A stretch of 64,000 nucleotides of DNA. Source: CAXPZW01 sp049594615. Lineage in GTDB: Bacteria; Bacteroidota; Bacteroidia; Flavobacteriales_D; Sanyastnellaceae. The stretch lies in contig JBMYJR010000002.1 in the NCBI GenBank assembly GCA_049594615.1, forward strand, positions 69,962-133,961, given 5' to 3'. A program made the position numbers and the translations under genes. Positions 35,947 through 44,615 of the stretch are shown here, piece by piece. The notes beneath the pieces were generated by a model. That model saw only the letters and a program-made list of their open reading frames with translations, was not told where the DNA came from and did no database searches. Each line of letters starts with the position of its first letter. Position 1 is the stretch's first letter.

Positions 35947-36573
35947 TTACTCCGAAACCGTCAGGTCTACTTGGCGCTCCAAAACTTTGATTTCACCGGA
36001 TTCGATGCGCTCGACGATGTCGTTGATGATGGCGTCGTCGCCCTCGGCGTCAAATTCGTTTTTGAGGTTGTGGCCAAACAGGCGGGCCACCGATTGCCAC
36101 ATGAAGGCTGAGAACTTGCCCTTGAGCTCTTGGATCAGTGCATAGGAGGTCTCGCCAGTTTCGCGGTCGATGAGTTTGATCAACATGATGCCTTCAGAGA
36201 CGGTCATGTTGCGCAGATCGCCTTCGAACTGCGCGGTCATTTCATCCTCGGCTTTTTCGATAAAGGCTTTGCGCTCGCGTTCGCCGCGGATGGTGACAAG
36301 TTCCTTTTCGTACTGGCGCATGATCTCCCCGGCGGCAAATGCGTAGGGGTACACTTTCGTGACTTTGCGCTCGATGCGCGAGTAGCGGCGCGTAGTACGC
36401 AGGTGAGCAGGGAAGGTGTATCCGGTGATCTCGGCCCCTTCCATTTGGACAAACACAAGGGTGTCGCCCCCCAGGATGATCCCTTGCACATCCACATCGG
36501 TGGTGTCTCGGGTTTGGGCGGTGGCTGCGGTGGAAAGCAGCAGGGACCATATGGCAAACACGCGCAGGTTCAT
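35947..36573 (-). CDS. DUF4294 family protein
   Basis: Exported protein of 208 residues of a Bacteroidota family without known function. The signal peptide is residues 1-19 (ending TATA-Q). The core has ILGGDTLVFVQMEG, RRYSRIERKVTKVYPYA and the highly charged helix that follows, then MTVSEGIMLIKLIDRETGETSY, which is the diagnostic DUF4294 stretch, and KNEFDAEGDD. It has no lipobox and no T9SS domain, so a soluble periplasmic location is inferred. It stands alone between the cyclase and accC genes on the same strand. Confidence 0.88.
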   Translation of the reverse strand: MNLRVFAIWSLLLSTAATAQTRDTTDVDVQGIILGGDTLVFVQMEGAEITGYTFPAHLRTTRRYSRIERKVTKVYPYAFAAGEIMRQYEKELVTIRGERERKAFIEKAEDEMTAQFEGDLRNMTVSEGIMLIKLIDRETGETSYALIQELKGKFSAFMWQSVARLFGHNLKNEFDAEGDDAIINDIVERIESGEIKVLERQVDLTVSE

Positions 36574-36652
36574 CGTTTGCTTAACGTAATCTACGCAAAA
36601 GTCGTATTGGGGTTGCAGACAGAATGCCGGTCACCCGCCCAATTCCAAAGGC

Positions 36653-38125
36653 TTATCGGCGCGAAGTACGCCACAAGCTTGGGGTGCCCGGTGCGGTCGA
36701 ACCGGTTGATTCCGACGCGGTTTCAGACCCAAGCACCGCGGCCAAGGCTGCAATGGCTTCCAGGTCTTCGGCCACCGGCAAGTTTTCTGGATCGAAGTGA
36801 TTTTTAACAAAGTGCGTGTCAAAGTCACCGCTGCGGAAGGCTTCGTGCTGCACGGCGTACCGGCAGAACTCCAGCGTCGTACGCACTCCGCTGATGCGGT
36901 AATCATCGATGGCACGCACCAGTCGTTCAATGGCCGCGTCGCGCGTTTCGGCGTGGACCACCAGCTTGGCGATCATGGGGTCGTAGTGGATGGGAATCTC
37001 CATGCCTTCTTCCAACCCGTCGTCCACACGTACCCCCGAGCCTTGCGGGCGGCGGTAGGTGTGCAGCGTGCCAATGTCTGGCAAGAAGTTGTTGCGGGGA
37101 TCCTCGGCGTACACGCGTGCTTCGATGCTGTGTCCAATGATCTCCAAGTCTTCTTGTTTAAAGGACACCTCTTTGCCGCGGGCTACCTCGATTTGCTCGC
37201 GCACCAGGTCAATGCCTGAAATCAGTTCGCTCACCGGGTGTTCCACTTGCAAGCGGGTGTTCATCTCCAGGAAGTAAAAGTTGTGGTCGGCGTCCAACAG
37301 GAACTCAACCGTTCCTGCGCCCACGTAGTCACAGGCACGGGCCACGTCCATGGCACAGTTGCCCATGGCTTCGCGAAGCTCAGGGGTGAGTACCGCGGAA
37401 GGTGCCTCTTCGATGACCTTTTGGTGGCGACGTTGGATGCTGCATTCGCGCTCAAACAAGTGGCGCACATTGCCGTGGCTGTCGGCCATGATTTGGATCT
37501 CGATGTGACGCGGCTTGGTCACAAACTTTTCGATGAATACCGCACCGTCACCAAAGGCGCTGATGGCCTCTGAAATTGCGCGGCTCATTTGCTCTTGCAG
37601 GTCCTCTTCGCGCTCCACTACGCGCATGCCCTTACCACCGCCACCGGCGCTGGCTTTGATCAAAATCGGGAACCCAATGCGGCGGGCCACTGCCATGGCT
37701 TCCTGTGGGTCTTCGATGGCGTGCTCAGTGCCGGGCACCAAGGGAATGTCGTACCCCGACACGGTCTCTTTGGCCTTGAGCTTATCGCCCATGACTTCAA
37801 TGGCGTGGGGCTTGGGACCGATGAAGGTGATGCCCGCTTCGGTCACCGCGCGAGCAAAGTCTGCGTTCTCGCTTAAGAATCCGTAACCGGGATGGATGCC
37901 TTCGGTGCCGGTTTTGAGGGCCACTTCAATGATGGCGTCTCCACGCAAATAGCTCTGCGAGCTGGGTGCAGGACCGATGCAATAGGCTTCATCGGCATAT
38001 TGGACAAAGGGGGCGGTGCGGTCGGCTTCACTGAAGACTGCGACAGTGGCGATGCCCATTTCGCGAGCGGTGCGCATCACGCGCAGGGCGATTTCACCGC
38101 GGTTGGCAACCAAAATTTTCTGCAT
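36653..38125 (-). CDS. accC: Biotin carboxylase subunit of acetyl-CoA carboxylase
   Basis: ATP-dependent carboxylation of biotin on AccB, the first step of fatty acid synthesis. The protein begins MQKILVANRGEIALRVMRTA; the ATP-grasp domain has IKASAGGGGKGMRVV (about 160-174), the HIEIQIMADSHGN block, and EMNTRLQVEHPVSE (about 285-299) with the catalytic Glu/Arg residues. The C-terminal domain ends near residue 465 and is followed by a Ser/Thr/Pro-rich tail of about 25 residues not usual for AccC. accB is not adjacent. A TATTTTCG element lies about 12 bases before the ATG. Confidence 0.95.
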   Translation of the reverse strand: MQKILVANRGEIALRVMRTAREMGIATVAVFSEADRTAPFVQYADEAYCIGPAPSSQSYLRGDAIIEVALKTGTEGIHPGYGFLSENADFARAVTEAGITFIGPKPHAIEVMGDKLKAKETVSGYDIPLVPGTEHAIEDPQEAMAVARRIGFPILIKASAGGGGKGMRVVEREEDLQEQMSRAISEAISAFGDGAVFIEKFVTKPRHIEIQIMADSHGNVRHLFERECSIQRRHQKVIEEAPSAVLTPELREAMGNCAMDVARACDYVGAGTVEFLLDADHNFYFLEMNTRLQVEHPVSELISGIDLVREQIEVARGKEVSFKQEDLEIIGHSIEARVYAEDPRNNFLPDIGTLHTYRRPQGSGVRVDDGLEEGMEIPIHYDPMIAKLVVHAETRDAAIERLVRAIDDYRISGVRTTLEFCRYAVQHEAFRSGDFDTHFVKNHFDPENLPVAEDLEAIAALAAVLGSETASESTGSTAPGTPSLWRTSRR

Positions 38126-38156
38126 AGCGCAGCGAAAATAGGCAAAGCAGACGGGC

Positions 38157-38984
38157 TCAGTCGAGGTCGTAGTGGTTCATCAGGATGCGCTCGAATATGC
38201 GGCCACTGAGCCAGTACTTGAGGTGTACGCTTAGGCGTTGCATGCGGGTGCCAACACGGTACCGCAATCGGGGAGAGGGGCTGCTTAAAATGCGGCTCAC
38301 CACTTGGGCAATCAGGAGGGGGTCGCTGGCGGTTTCTACCTCCTCTTCGATCTGGGTGAGGGTGCGTGAAAACGTGGGGCCGTACCACTTGGGATCCACG
38401 TGCGCAGCCACGCGCCGAGTGGCGTTGATGTTCGTCTTGAAATCTCCGGGCTCGATGATGCTCACCGCAATGCCAAACGGCTTGACTTCCATGCTGAGCG
38501 ATTCGGTGAGTCCCTCGACCGCGTGTTTGGTGGCGGCATAGATTCCGCGGTAAGGCAAAGCGACTTTGCCTGCAATAGAAGTGATGTTGATCAAGTGTCC
38601 ACCACCTGCCTCGCGCAGCATGGGAATGGCTTGGCGACAGACATTCAATACGCCAAACATGTTGGTGTCAAACAGCTCACGTGCTTCTTGATCAGAGGTG
38701 CACTCGATGGGCCCGGCCATGCCCAATCCTGCGTTGTTGATCAAGACGTCCAAGGTTCCAGCTTCGCGTTTGATCAATGCAAGTGCGCGCCCAATGGAGT
38801 CGGGGTCGGTAACATCGAGGTTGACCAGGGAAAATCCGTCCAGGGTATCGCCCAACTTGGCGCTTCGGCTGGTGCCGTAAACACGGTGGCCCTGCGCGGC
38901 GAGGTGTCCGGCAATGGCGCGTCCGATGCCGGAGGAACCTCCGGTCACCAGGATGACTTTGGGCGATGTGGGGCGGGACTGCAT
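38157..38984 (-). CDS. Short-chain dehydrogenase/reductase
   Basis: NAD(P)-dependent oxidoreductase of 275 residues. It has the cofactor motif VTGGSSGIGRAIA, the NNAGLGMAG motif, serine in INITSIAGK and the catalytic YAATK pair (Y about 150, K about 154). The extended C-terminus after RVGTRMQRLSVHLKYWLSG resembles the classical SDRs that act on lipids or retinoid-like substrates, but substrate cannot be told. The ATG at 38984 is preferred: TATTTTTG (38992-38999) ends eight positions upstream and the longer frame to 39020 would run into the SRP RNA terminator. Confidence 0.9.
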   Translation of the reverse strand: MQSRPTSPKVILVTGGSSGIGRAIAGHLAAQGHRVYGTSRSAKLGDTLDGFSLVNLDVTDPDSIGRALALIKREAGTLDVLINNAGLGMAGPIECTSDQEARELFDTNMFGVLNVCRQAIPMLREAGGGHLINITSIAGKVALPYRGIYAATKHAVEGLTESLSMEVKPFGIAVSIIEPGDFKTNINATRRVAAHVDPKWYGPTFSRTLTQIEEEVETASDPLLIAQVVSRILSSPSPRLRYRVGTRMQRLSVHLKYWLSGRIFERILMNHYDLD

Positions 38985-38991
38985 TTTGCAC

Positions 38992-38999
38992 CAAAAATA
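38992..38999 (-). promoter_or_regulatory. -7 element of the SDR gene
   Basis: TATTTTTG matches TAnnTTTG exactly and is separated from the ATG at 38984 by seven bases, leaving almost no 5-prime leader. Confidence 0.55.
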
Positions 39000-39004
39000 G
39001 GGGC

Positions 39005-39114
39005 AAAAAAAATGAGGCAAGCTACTTATATCGCACCGCTACAACCGCCTACCCTTGCTGCCTTCCGGCCCTGGGGGAGTTCAGCAGGAGCTGATCGTAC
39101 AAGACTTGCCTCGG
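39005..39114 (-). ncRNA. ffs: Signal recognition particle RNA, small bacterial (4.5S-like)
   Basis: RNA component of the signal recognition particle. On the minus strand the sequence shows the universal SRP apical domain: CAGGGCCGGAAGGCAGCAAG, that is the GGAA tetraloop flanked by the asymmetric Ffh-binding loop. The ends of the molecule pair as GAGGCAAG (39105-39112) with CTTGCCTC (39014-39021), and a run of eight T follows (39005-39012), giving a roughly 100-nt hairpin RNA with terminator. A perfect -7 element (39117-39124) stands four bases before the pairing 5-prime end. It lies between the SDR and DUF4199 genes. Confidence 0.96.
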
Positions 39115-39116
39115 TG

Positions 39117-39124
39117 CAAAACTA
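39117..39124 (-). promoter_or_regulatory. -7 element of ffs
   Basis: TAGTTTTG matches TAnnTTTG; the spacer CACC separates it from the first base (39112) of the terminal stem of the SRP RNA, which calibrates the distance from this element to an RNA 5-prime end. Confidence 0.75.
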
Positions 39125-39167
39125 CTCCAAAGTTTTCGCCCCGCAAACCCCCGGGGTGTCAAGTGGC

Positions 39168-39175
39168 TATATTTG
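39168..39175 (+). promoter_or_regulatory. -7 element of DUF4199/glycosyltransferase operon
   Basis: TATATTTG, perfect match to TAnnTTTG, 17 bases before the ATG at 39193. Confidence 0.6.
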
Positions 39176-39192
39176 TCGTAAATCCCGTTCTG

Positions 39193-39732
39193 ATGACCCC
39201 ATTGATCAAAGAGTCCGTCCTGTATGGATTGGCTTGGGTAGCCTTGTCTGCCGGCCTGTATTTCATCGATCCATTGCTGACCCAGAAGCCCGGTGTGGGC
39301 TTTGGCATTTTTGCCCTGAATGTGGCCGGTATGATCTGGATTGCCATCCGGGAGCGACAGCGTCGTGGTGGGTACATGAGCTACTGGCCAGCATGGCGCG
39401 TGTTGACTACCATCTCGTTGATTGCGGGTGCATTCAGCCTGTTGTGGACCGTGCTTTTGTTCCAAGTCATCGATCCCGACTACCAGCAAATGCTGTACGA
39501 TACCGCCATCGAACAGCAACTCATTCAAATGGAAGAGCAAGGCATCAGTGATGCCCAAATTGAGCAGTCCATGGAACTCATGGAAGGCATGATGCAATTC
39601 TTTACTTCAATGGGAGGAATCTTGCTTATGCTGGTTTTAGGGTTGGGGTTTGGATTGCTGCTAAATATGCTCTGGGCCCTGATTGTGCGCCGTGAAAAAC
39701 CGTTTAACGAAGCCCTGGATGGCGATTTCTGA
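39193..39732 (+). CDS. DUF4199 domain membrane protein
   Basis: Inner-membrane protein of 179 residues with four predicted membrane segments (about 10-27, 33-50, 70-90, 138-165) and a Glu/Met/Gln-rich loop between the last two (DAQIEQSMELMEGMMQFF). The pattern, including the final NMLWALIVRRE, is that of the Bacteroidota DUF4199 family, whose function is unknown. The gene is followed with a 14-base overlap by a glycosyltransferase, an arrangement often kept in this phylum, which suggests a shared envelope glycan task. Confidence 0.85.
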   Translation: MTPLIKESVLYGLAWVALSAGLYFIDPLLTQKPGVGFGIFALNVAGMIWIAIRERQRRGGYMSYWPAWRVLTTISLIAGAFSLLWTVLLFQVIDPDYQQMLYDTAIEQQLIQMEEQGISDAQIEQSMELMEGMMQFFTSMGGILLMLVLGLGFGLLLNMLWALIVRREKPFNEALDGDF

Positions 39733-40684
39733 AACGAAGGATTTGACCGTGGTGATTCCCCTGCTGAACGAGGAGGAATCGCTGCCCGAATTGCACGCTT
39801 GGATCCGCCGGGTAGTGGACCGCGAAGGCTTGCGCACCCAAATGCTGTTCATCGACGATGGCAGCACGGATGGGAGCTGGGACATCCTCTCAAGCTTGGC
39901 TGCCCAAGATTCGGATGTGCACGGCATTCGCTTCCGTCGAAATTACGGCAAGAGCGCGGCGTTGAACACTGGTTTTGCACGCGCGACGGGCGAGGTGGTC
40001 ATCACCATGGACGCCGACCTTCAAGACTCTCCCGAAGAGATTCCAGAGCTGGTGCGCATGATCCGCGAGGACCACTACGACTTGGTGTCGGGCTGGAAAA
40101 AAGTCCGGCACGATCCCAAGAGCAAAACGCTGCCCACCAAGCTTTACAATTGGGCCACGCGCCGCATGTCGGGCATCCAGCTCCACGACTTCAATTGCGG
40201 ACTCAAGAGTTACCGCATCGATGTGGTCAAAAGCGTGGAGGTCTACGGGGAGATGCACCGCTACATCCCCGTGCTTGCCAAGCGTGAAGGCTTTGATCGT
40301 ATAGGCGAAAAGATTGTAGAGCACCAAGCACGTAAGTACGGCACCACCAAGTTTGGGCTGAACCGCTTTGTGAACGGTCCGCTGGATTTGCTGACCATCA
40401 CCTTTTTGGCCCGATTTGGCAAGAAACCCATGCACCTGTTTGGTACAATGGGCATTGTCAGCTTTGTGCTCGGATTCATTGCTCTGGCATGGATTGGAGG
40501 TAGCAAGTTGATGGCTTTGGCCCAGGGTATTCCGGCCAAGAATATCGCCGAGATGAGTGCGTTCTACATCGCGCTTGCCGCCATGGTTATCGGCACCCAA
40601 TTGTTCCTCGCGGGCTTTTTGGGAGAGATGATTTCGCGCAACAATCCGTCGCGCAACGATTACCGCATCAAAGAAGAATGTTGA
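39719..40684 (+). CDS. Family 2 glycosyltransferase, DPM1/ArnC-like
   Basis: Membrane-bound glycosyltransferase that probably moves a sugar from a nucleotide donor to a polyprenyl phosphate. The GT-A domain has LTVVIPLLNEEESLPEL, FIDDGSTDGSW, the metal site MDADLQDSPEEI, and HDFNCGLKSYR. Two membrane helices follow (about 232-258 and 278-302), and the cytosolic end NPSRNDYRIKEEC closes the 321-residue protein. The ATG at 39719 overlaps the DUF4199 stop by 14 bases; a start at 39683 is less likely. Sugar and acceptor are not known. Confidence 0.9.
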   Translation: MAISETKDLTVVIPLLNEEESLPELHAWIRRVVDREGLRTQMLFIDDGSTDGSWDILSSLAAQDSDVHGIRFRRNYGKSAALNTGFARATGEVVITMDADLQDSPEEIPELVRMIREDHYDLVSGWKKVRHDPKSKTLPTKLYNWATRRMSGIQLHDFNCGLKSYRIDVVKSVEVYGEMHRYIPVLAKREGFDRIGEKIVEHQARKYGTTKFGLNRFVNGPLDLLTITFLARFGKKPMHLFGTMGIVSFVLGFIALAWIGGSKLMALAQGIPAKNIAEMSAFYIALAAMVIGTQLFLAGFLGEMISRNNPSRNDYRIKEEC

Positions 40685-40688
40685 TCCC

Positions 40689-43256
40689 TTAGGGGGCGAA
40701 CCGCGCTACGTTGAACGTGGCTACTCGGTCGTTCTGAACCACTTGGATCACAAAGAAACCGGCTGCCCAATCGGTGAGCGGCACGGGGATTTCTGCGCTG
40801 GATTCAAGCGGGGTAAACGCTTGGTTGTAGACCTCGCGCGCGCCGGCGTCCAGCACCGTCACGCGCATGAGCACGTTTGGCTCCAGTCCGCCCAGTACCA
40901 GCGTGGGGTTGCCGCCTGCGGGGGTGGCCAGCAGCGTGGTGATTTCATCGCCCTCGGGCGGGGTGCTCTCAGGACCGGGATTGTCTGAGTCGTACAAGCA
41001 GCTGCCGTCGTTGACCGTGGCAAACGGGTCGTAGTTGATGGCCAAAGGATCGGTGCACCCGTCGTTGGGGCAGGTGGCGTTGATGTCGATCAAATCCAAC
41101 TCCCAGAAGCCGGAGGTCATGGTAGCGGTGTGGATGTTTTGTACCCCATTGTTGAGCACCACTTCCGCGCCTTCCCAACTGCCCGAACCCAGAGCATCCT
41201 CCAACAGCAACGTGTAGCATCCGTTGTCCACACACACCGAGTCCAGCGTGGCGCTGTTGTTCATGAAGTCATCCGCCAAAAACAGCGAGTTGCCGTCTTC
41301 GTCCAGCAGCTCCACCGTCAAGTAGCTCGCATAAAAGGCGGTGCTTACCGAGATGTACAATGGGTTGGGGGTGTCCTGCGGGCAGGTGTAGTCGCAACTG
41401 CCGTCTTCCAAGGTGGCTTCGGGGTTGAAGTTGTTGGCTTCCACGTCGGTGCATCCGGCCACGCATGCGAACACCTCGACTTCGAGCACGCTGCCCTCCA
41501 CGTAAGAGTTGGCGCCTTGCAGACTCAGGGTGTACGTGCCCTCTGGGATTGAGGTCGAGGGAATGCTAAACAACCCGCCGCTGCCGTTGGGCGTCAGCCC
41601 CAGCGCATCGAAGTTGTAGCACACCGTGTCGCCTTCCTCCGGCAGCAGGCATGCGCCGGTCAAGTCGCAACCGTCGTTGGTGTAATTGAGGATGAGGTTG
41701 AGGGCGTAGGCCACCTCTTCAGCGTCAGAGTCGTAAGCGCACGTCCATCCACTCTCGGCCACCTCCACTTGGCACGGGAACACACAATTGCCCTGAAGCA
41801 ACGCGGTGTAGTCGTAATTCAAGGCCGATGGATCGGTGCATCCCACGCAGTCGTCATAGTCACAGAGGGCCGGAGTATGTTGTGCACCCACACCGTCGCC
41901 ATCATAGTTGCACGCCCCGGGGTCTAAGCAGGCCTCATAAGGCATGTTGGACAGGCAATAGCCTGGGCCTGAGAGGTGCGTGTCGGGGGAGTTGTACGCT
42001 TGGTCAAACGTGTGCACGTACAGCCATTCAGCCTCGTCCTCGTCGATGATTTGAATGTTGAGTGCGTAACGCAGTTGGCCCTCGGTGGTCACTTGTGCCA
42101 ACAGCACCGAAGAGTCCGGGTCGGCGATGAAGCCTGCTTCTTCGCCCAAGCCAAACCAAGCGCCATCCTGGAGAAACAACGGCGGTCCATCTGTGGTGTT
42201 GAACGATTCGGTGAATACGCTGCCACTGGGGAACAAGGCAACAGTGGTCACCTCGGCGCTGCCGGTGTCGTCTTCATCTGACACGGTCACCCAGGAATCG
42301 TACAGCACCTCCGGAAAAATGTCATAAAAGGCAGGGGTGATTTGGTCGGCTTCGAAACCGCCAAAAACGGTGTTCCAAATCACCCCGTTGGTGGTGGTTA
42401 CCGTGAGGTCGTTTTCTTGGTCCAAGGCAAACGCCGAAGAAAACCGGTCGGTGGAATCGGCAAGCTGCGCGTAGAGCCTAAAGGTGTTGTGTCCAGCAGG
42501 GTAGCCTGGAGCGCCGGGGTCTGGGGTGATGTCTTCCCACCAGACTTTGCGCAAGGGCCCCAAGGTGCAGCTGCCGTCGTCTTCTACTGCTTGTGGGTTG
42601 TAGTTGGTGGCCTCTGGGTTGGTGCATCCGCGCAAGTATGTGGCAGACTCCAGCCCTTCGTAGACCACCAATTGCCCTGCGCTGTTGAGCACGCGGGCGT
42701 TCAGCATGAGGTAGGGGACTCCGGCGGTGGTGGATTGGCCTACCAGTACCCAGTTGTTTGAGCCGGGCAGGCCGGCGGGGTGATCCTCGGGCAGGGTGAT
42801 GGACAGGTCGAGCAAGTCCACTGTGTCTGGGAAGGCATTGAAGGCTGCACCTAGGGATGGGGCCGTGGGTGAAACAAACGCGGCACTTCCCGATGCATTG
42901 TACTCGCAGCCGTGGTGGGTGCCAATGCTCAGGAAGGGGTCGGCGTAAGCGCTGGGGTAGGCATTGAGGTCACCGCAATCGGTGTTGCCGGCAAAGAGGT
43001 TGCCAATGCCGGTGGAGAGGATAGGTGCGGTGGCGCCCCATGCGCCAGGTTGTGTTTCGGAGGCGTAGAGTTCTACCAGCCGGTCGGTGGGGGATTCGAG
43101 CTCCAGGTAAAAGCGGTAGCGCCGGGTGTTGTTGAGTTCAGGGTAGACCTCGCCGATGTACAGCTCTTCCTCGACCACGTGCAACACGGCCTGGGCGATG
43201 CCCGACAGCGGCAGCAGAGTAATCATCAGTAAAACAAGGCGCAGCAATACACTCAT
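40689..43256 (-). CDS. T9SS-exported protein with Cys-containing CTDPxAxNY repeats
   Basis: Secreted protein of 855 residues. The ATG at 43256 gives the signal peptide MSVLLRLVLLMITLLPLSGIAQA; the frame further up begins with TTG. At least four copies of a short motif with the form C-T-[DN]-P-x-A-x-N-[YF]-[DN] ... DGSC occur (for example GCTDPLAINYDPFATVNDGS, CTNPEATNYNPQAVEDDGSC, GCTDVEANNFNPEATLEDGS, and the degenerate GCTDPSALNYDYTALLQGNC), separating larger beta domains. The end (about 780-855) with VLDAGAREVYN and WAAGFFVIQVV is a type A sorting domain. Function unknown; probably a surface scaffold. Confidence 0.85.
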   Translation of the reverse strand: MSVLLRLVLLMITLLPLSGIAQAVLHVVEEELYIGEVYPELNNTRRYRFYLELESPTDRLVELYASETQPGAWGATAPILSTGIGNLFAGNTDCGDLNAYPSAYADPFLSIGTHHGCEYNASGSAAFVSPTAPSLGAAFNAFPDTVDLLDLSITLPEDHPAGLPGSNNWVLVGQSTTAGVPYLMLNARVLNSAGQLVVYEGLESATYLRGCTNPEATNYNPQAVEDDGSCTLGPLRKVWWEDITPDPGAPGYPAGHNTFRLYAQLADSTDRFSSAFALDQENDLTVTTTNGVIWNTVFGGFEADQITPAFYDIFPEVLYDSWVTVSDEDDTGSAEVTTVALFPSGSVFTESFNTTDGPPLFLQDGAWFGLGEEAGFIADPDSSVLLAQVTTEGQLRYALNIQIIDEDEAEWLYVHTFDQAYNSPDTHLSGPGYCLSNMPYEACLDPGACNYDGDGVGAQHTPALCDYDDCVGCTDPSALNYDYTALLQGNCVFPCQVEVAESGWTCAYDSDAEEVAYALNLILNYTNDGCDLTGACLLPEEGDTVCYNFDALGLTPNGSGGLFSIPSTSIPEGTYTLSLQGANSYVEGSVLEVEVFACVAGCTDVEANNFNPEATLEDGSCDYTCPQDTPNPLYISVSTAFYASYLTVELLDEDGNSLFLADDFMNNSATLDSVCVDNGCYTLLLEDALGSGSWEGAEVVLNNGVQNIHTATMTSGFWELDLIDINATCPNDGCTDPLAINYDPFATVNDGSCLYDSDNPGPESTPPEGDEITTLLATPAGGNPTLVLGGLEPNVLMRVTVLDAGAREVYNQAFTPLESSAEIPVPLTDWAAGFFVIQVVQNDRVATFNVARFAP

Positions 43257-43306
43257 GGCGTTCTCCAACTATACGCATTTCCGGGTGAAAAACTTGGGTG
43301 AGCAGC

Positions 43307-44497
43307 CTAGGTAATCACCCCGCTGCCCACGAGTTCTTCATCGTTGTACCACGCGGCAAATTGTCCGCGGGCTACGCTGCGTTGTGGGGTGTCAAACAGG
43401 ATATACATGGCGCTCTTGGTGTGCACCAGGGTGGCGTCAAACAGGGGTTGACGGTAGCGGATGCGTACGTGGTAGCGCTGCTCCTGACCGGGTTTCAGGG
43501 CCAGGTCTGGGCGCACCCAGTGCAATTCATCCAGTGCAATGCGCAGCCCACGGCGGAACAAGCCGGGGTGGTTTTCGCCTTGGCCGGTGTAGACTTCGTT
43601 GCGCGTCACGTCGGTGTCGAGCACAAAAGAGGGCAGGGGACGTCCGCCTACATGCAGTCCTTTGCGTTGACCGATGGTGTAGTAATGCGCACCGTTGTGT
43701 TTGCCTACTTCCAATCCAGCGGAAGGGTCCATCACGTGTGGAGCGGTTATGGCTTCAAGGTCTGCCTCGTCTCGGCTGGCGAGGTCTATCGGGGCAGGGT
43801 GGAAGCCCGGGTGGTCTGCAGGCAGCTCCAAGGTGATGCCCGGTTTGGGCTCGAGTTGCTGCTGCAGGAATACCGGCAGTTTCACCTTGCCAATGAAGCA
43901 CAAGCCTTGGCTGTCTTTTTTGGCTGCAGTGGCCAATCCTGCGCGCTCTGCAATTTCGCGCACCTCGGACTTTAAGAGGTGACCTATGGGGAACAGGGCC
44001 TTGGCCAATTGATCCTGGTTGAGTTGACAGAGGAAATAGCTCTGGTCTTTGCCCGGGTCGGCGCCCGCCAGGAGTTTGTGGACTGGCGTGCCGTCGATGA
44101 CCTCGGTTTGCTTTTGGCAATAGTGCCCTGTAGCAACGTACTCGGCACCGAGTTGTACAGCGGCATCCAAGAAGAGATCAAACTTGATTTCGCGGTTGCA
44201 CAGTACGTCTGGATTAGGGGTACGGCCCGACTCGTACTCGGCAAACATGTAGTCCACGATGCGCTTTTTGTAGTCGATACTCAGGTCAATCACCTGGAAG
44301 GGGATGCCCAATTGTTCGGCCACGAGCATAGCGTCGTTGCTGTCCTCGATCCAAGGGCATTCGTCGTCCAAAATCACATCGTCGTTGTGCCAGTTGCGCA
44401 TGAAGATGCCAATCACCTCGTGCCCCTGCTCCAACAACAAGTGGGCGGTTACACTGGAGTCCACTCCGCCCGACAAGCCTACCACTACACGTGCCAT
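43307..44497 (-). CDS. mnmA: tRNA-specific 2-thiouridylase MnmA
   Basis: Thiolates U34 in the wobble position of tRNA Lys, Glu and Gln. The ATG at 44497 gives 396 residues starting MARVVVGLSGGVDSSV, which contains the ATP pyrophosphatase P-loop SGGVDSS. The catalytic cysteines are C100 in VLCNREIKF and C200 in QGLCFIGKVK. The NWHNDDVILDDECPW insert in the N-terminal domain is typical of Bacteroidota forms. Extending the frame upstream would add 70 residues unrelated to the family. The -7 element at 44502-44509 ends five positions before the ATG. Confidence 0.96.
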   Translation of the reverse strand: MARVVVGLSGGVDSSVTAHLLLEQGHEVIGIFMRNWHNDDVILDDECPWIEDSNDAMLVAEQLGIPFQVIDLSIDYKKRIVDYMFAEYESGRTPNPDVLCNREIKFDLFLDAAVQLGAEYVATGHYCQKQTEVIDGTPVHKLLAGADPGKDQSYFLCQLNQDQLAKALFPIGHLLKSEVREIAERAGLATAAKKDSQGLCFIGKVKLPVFLQQQLEPKPGITLELPADHPGFHPAPIDLASRDEADLEAITAPHVMDPSAGLEVGKHNGAHYYTIGQRKGLHVGGRPLPSFVLDTDVTRNEVYTGQGENHPGLFRRGLRIALDELHWVRPDLALKPGQEQRYHVRIRYRQPLFDATLVHTKSAMYILFDTPQRSVARGQFAAWYNDEELVGSGVIT

Positions 44498-44501
44498 GGT
44501 G

Positions 44502-44509
44502 CAAAGGTA
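44502..44509 (-). promoter_or_regulatory. -7 element of mnmA
   Basis: TACCTTTG matches TAnnTTTG; the spacer to the ATG is CACC, the same four bases that separate the ffs element from the SRP RNA 5-prime end. Confidence 0.65.
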
Positions 44510-44615
44510 CAAACGGGGGGTGGGCTGTAAGAATTGACCTACAGGCTTTGACGTTTTTTGTCCGACATGGCCGCAGCATCCACCCGCTACCTTTAACCCA
44601 CCAATGTGTGCTGTT

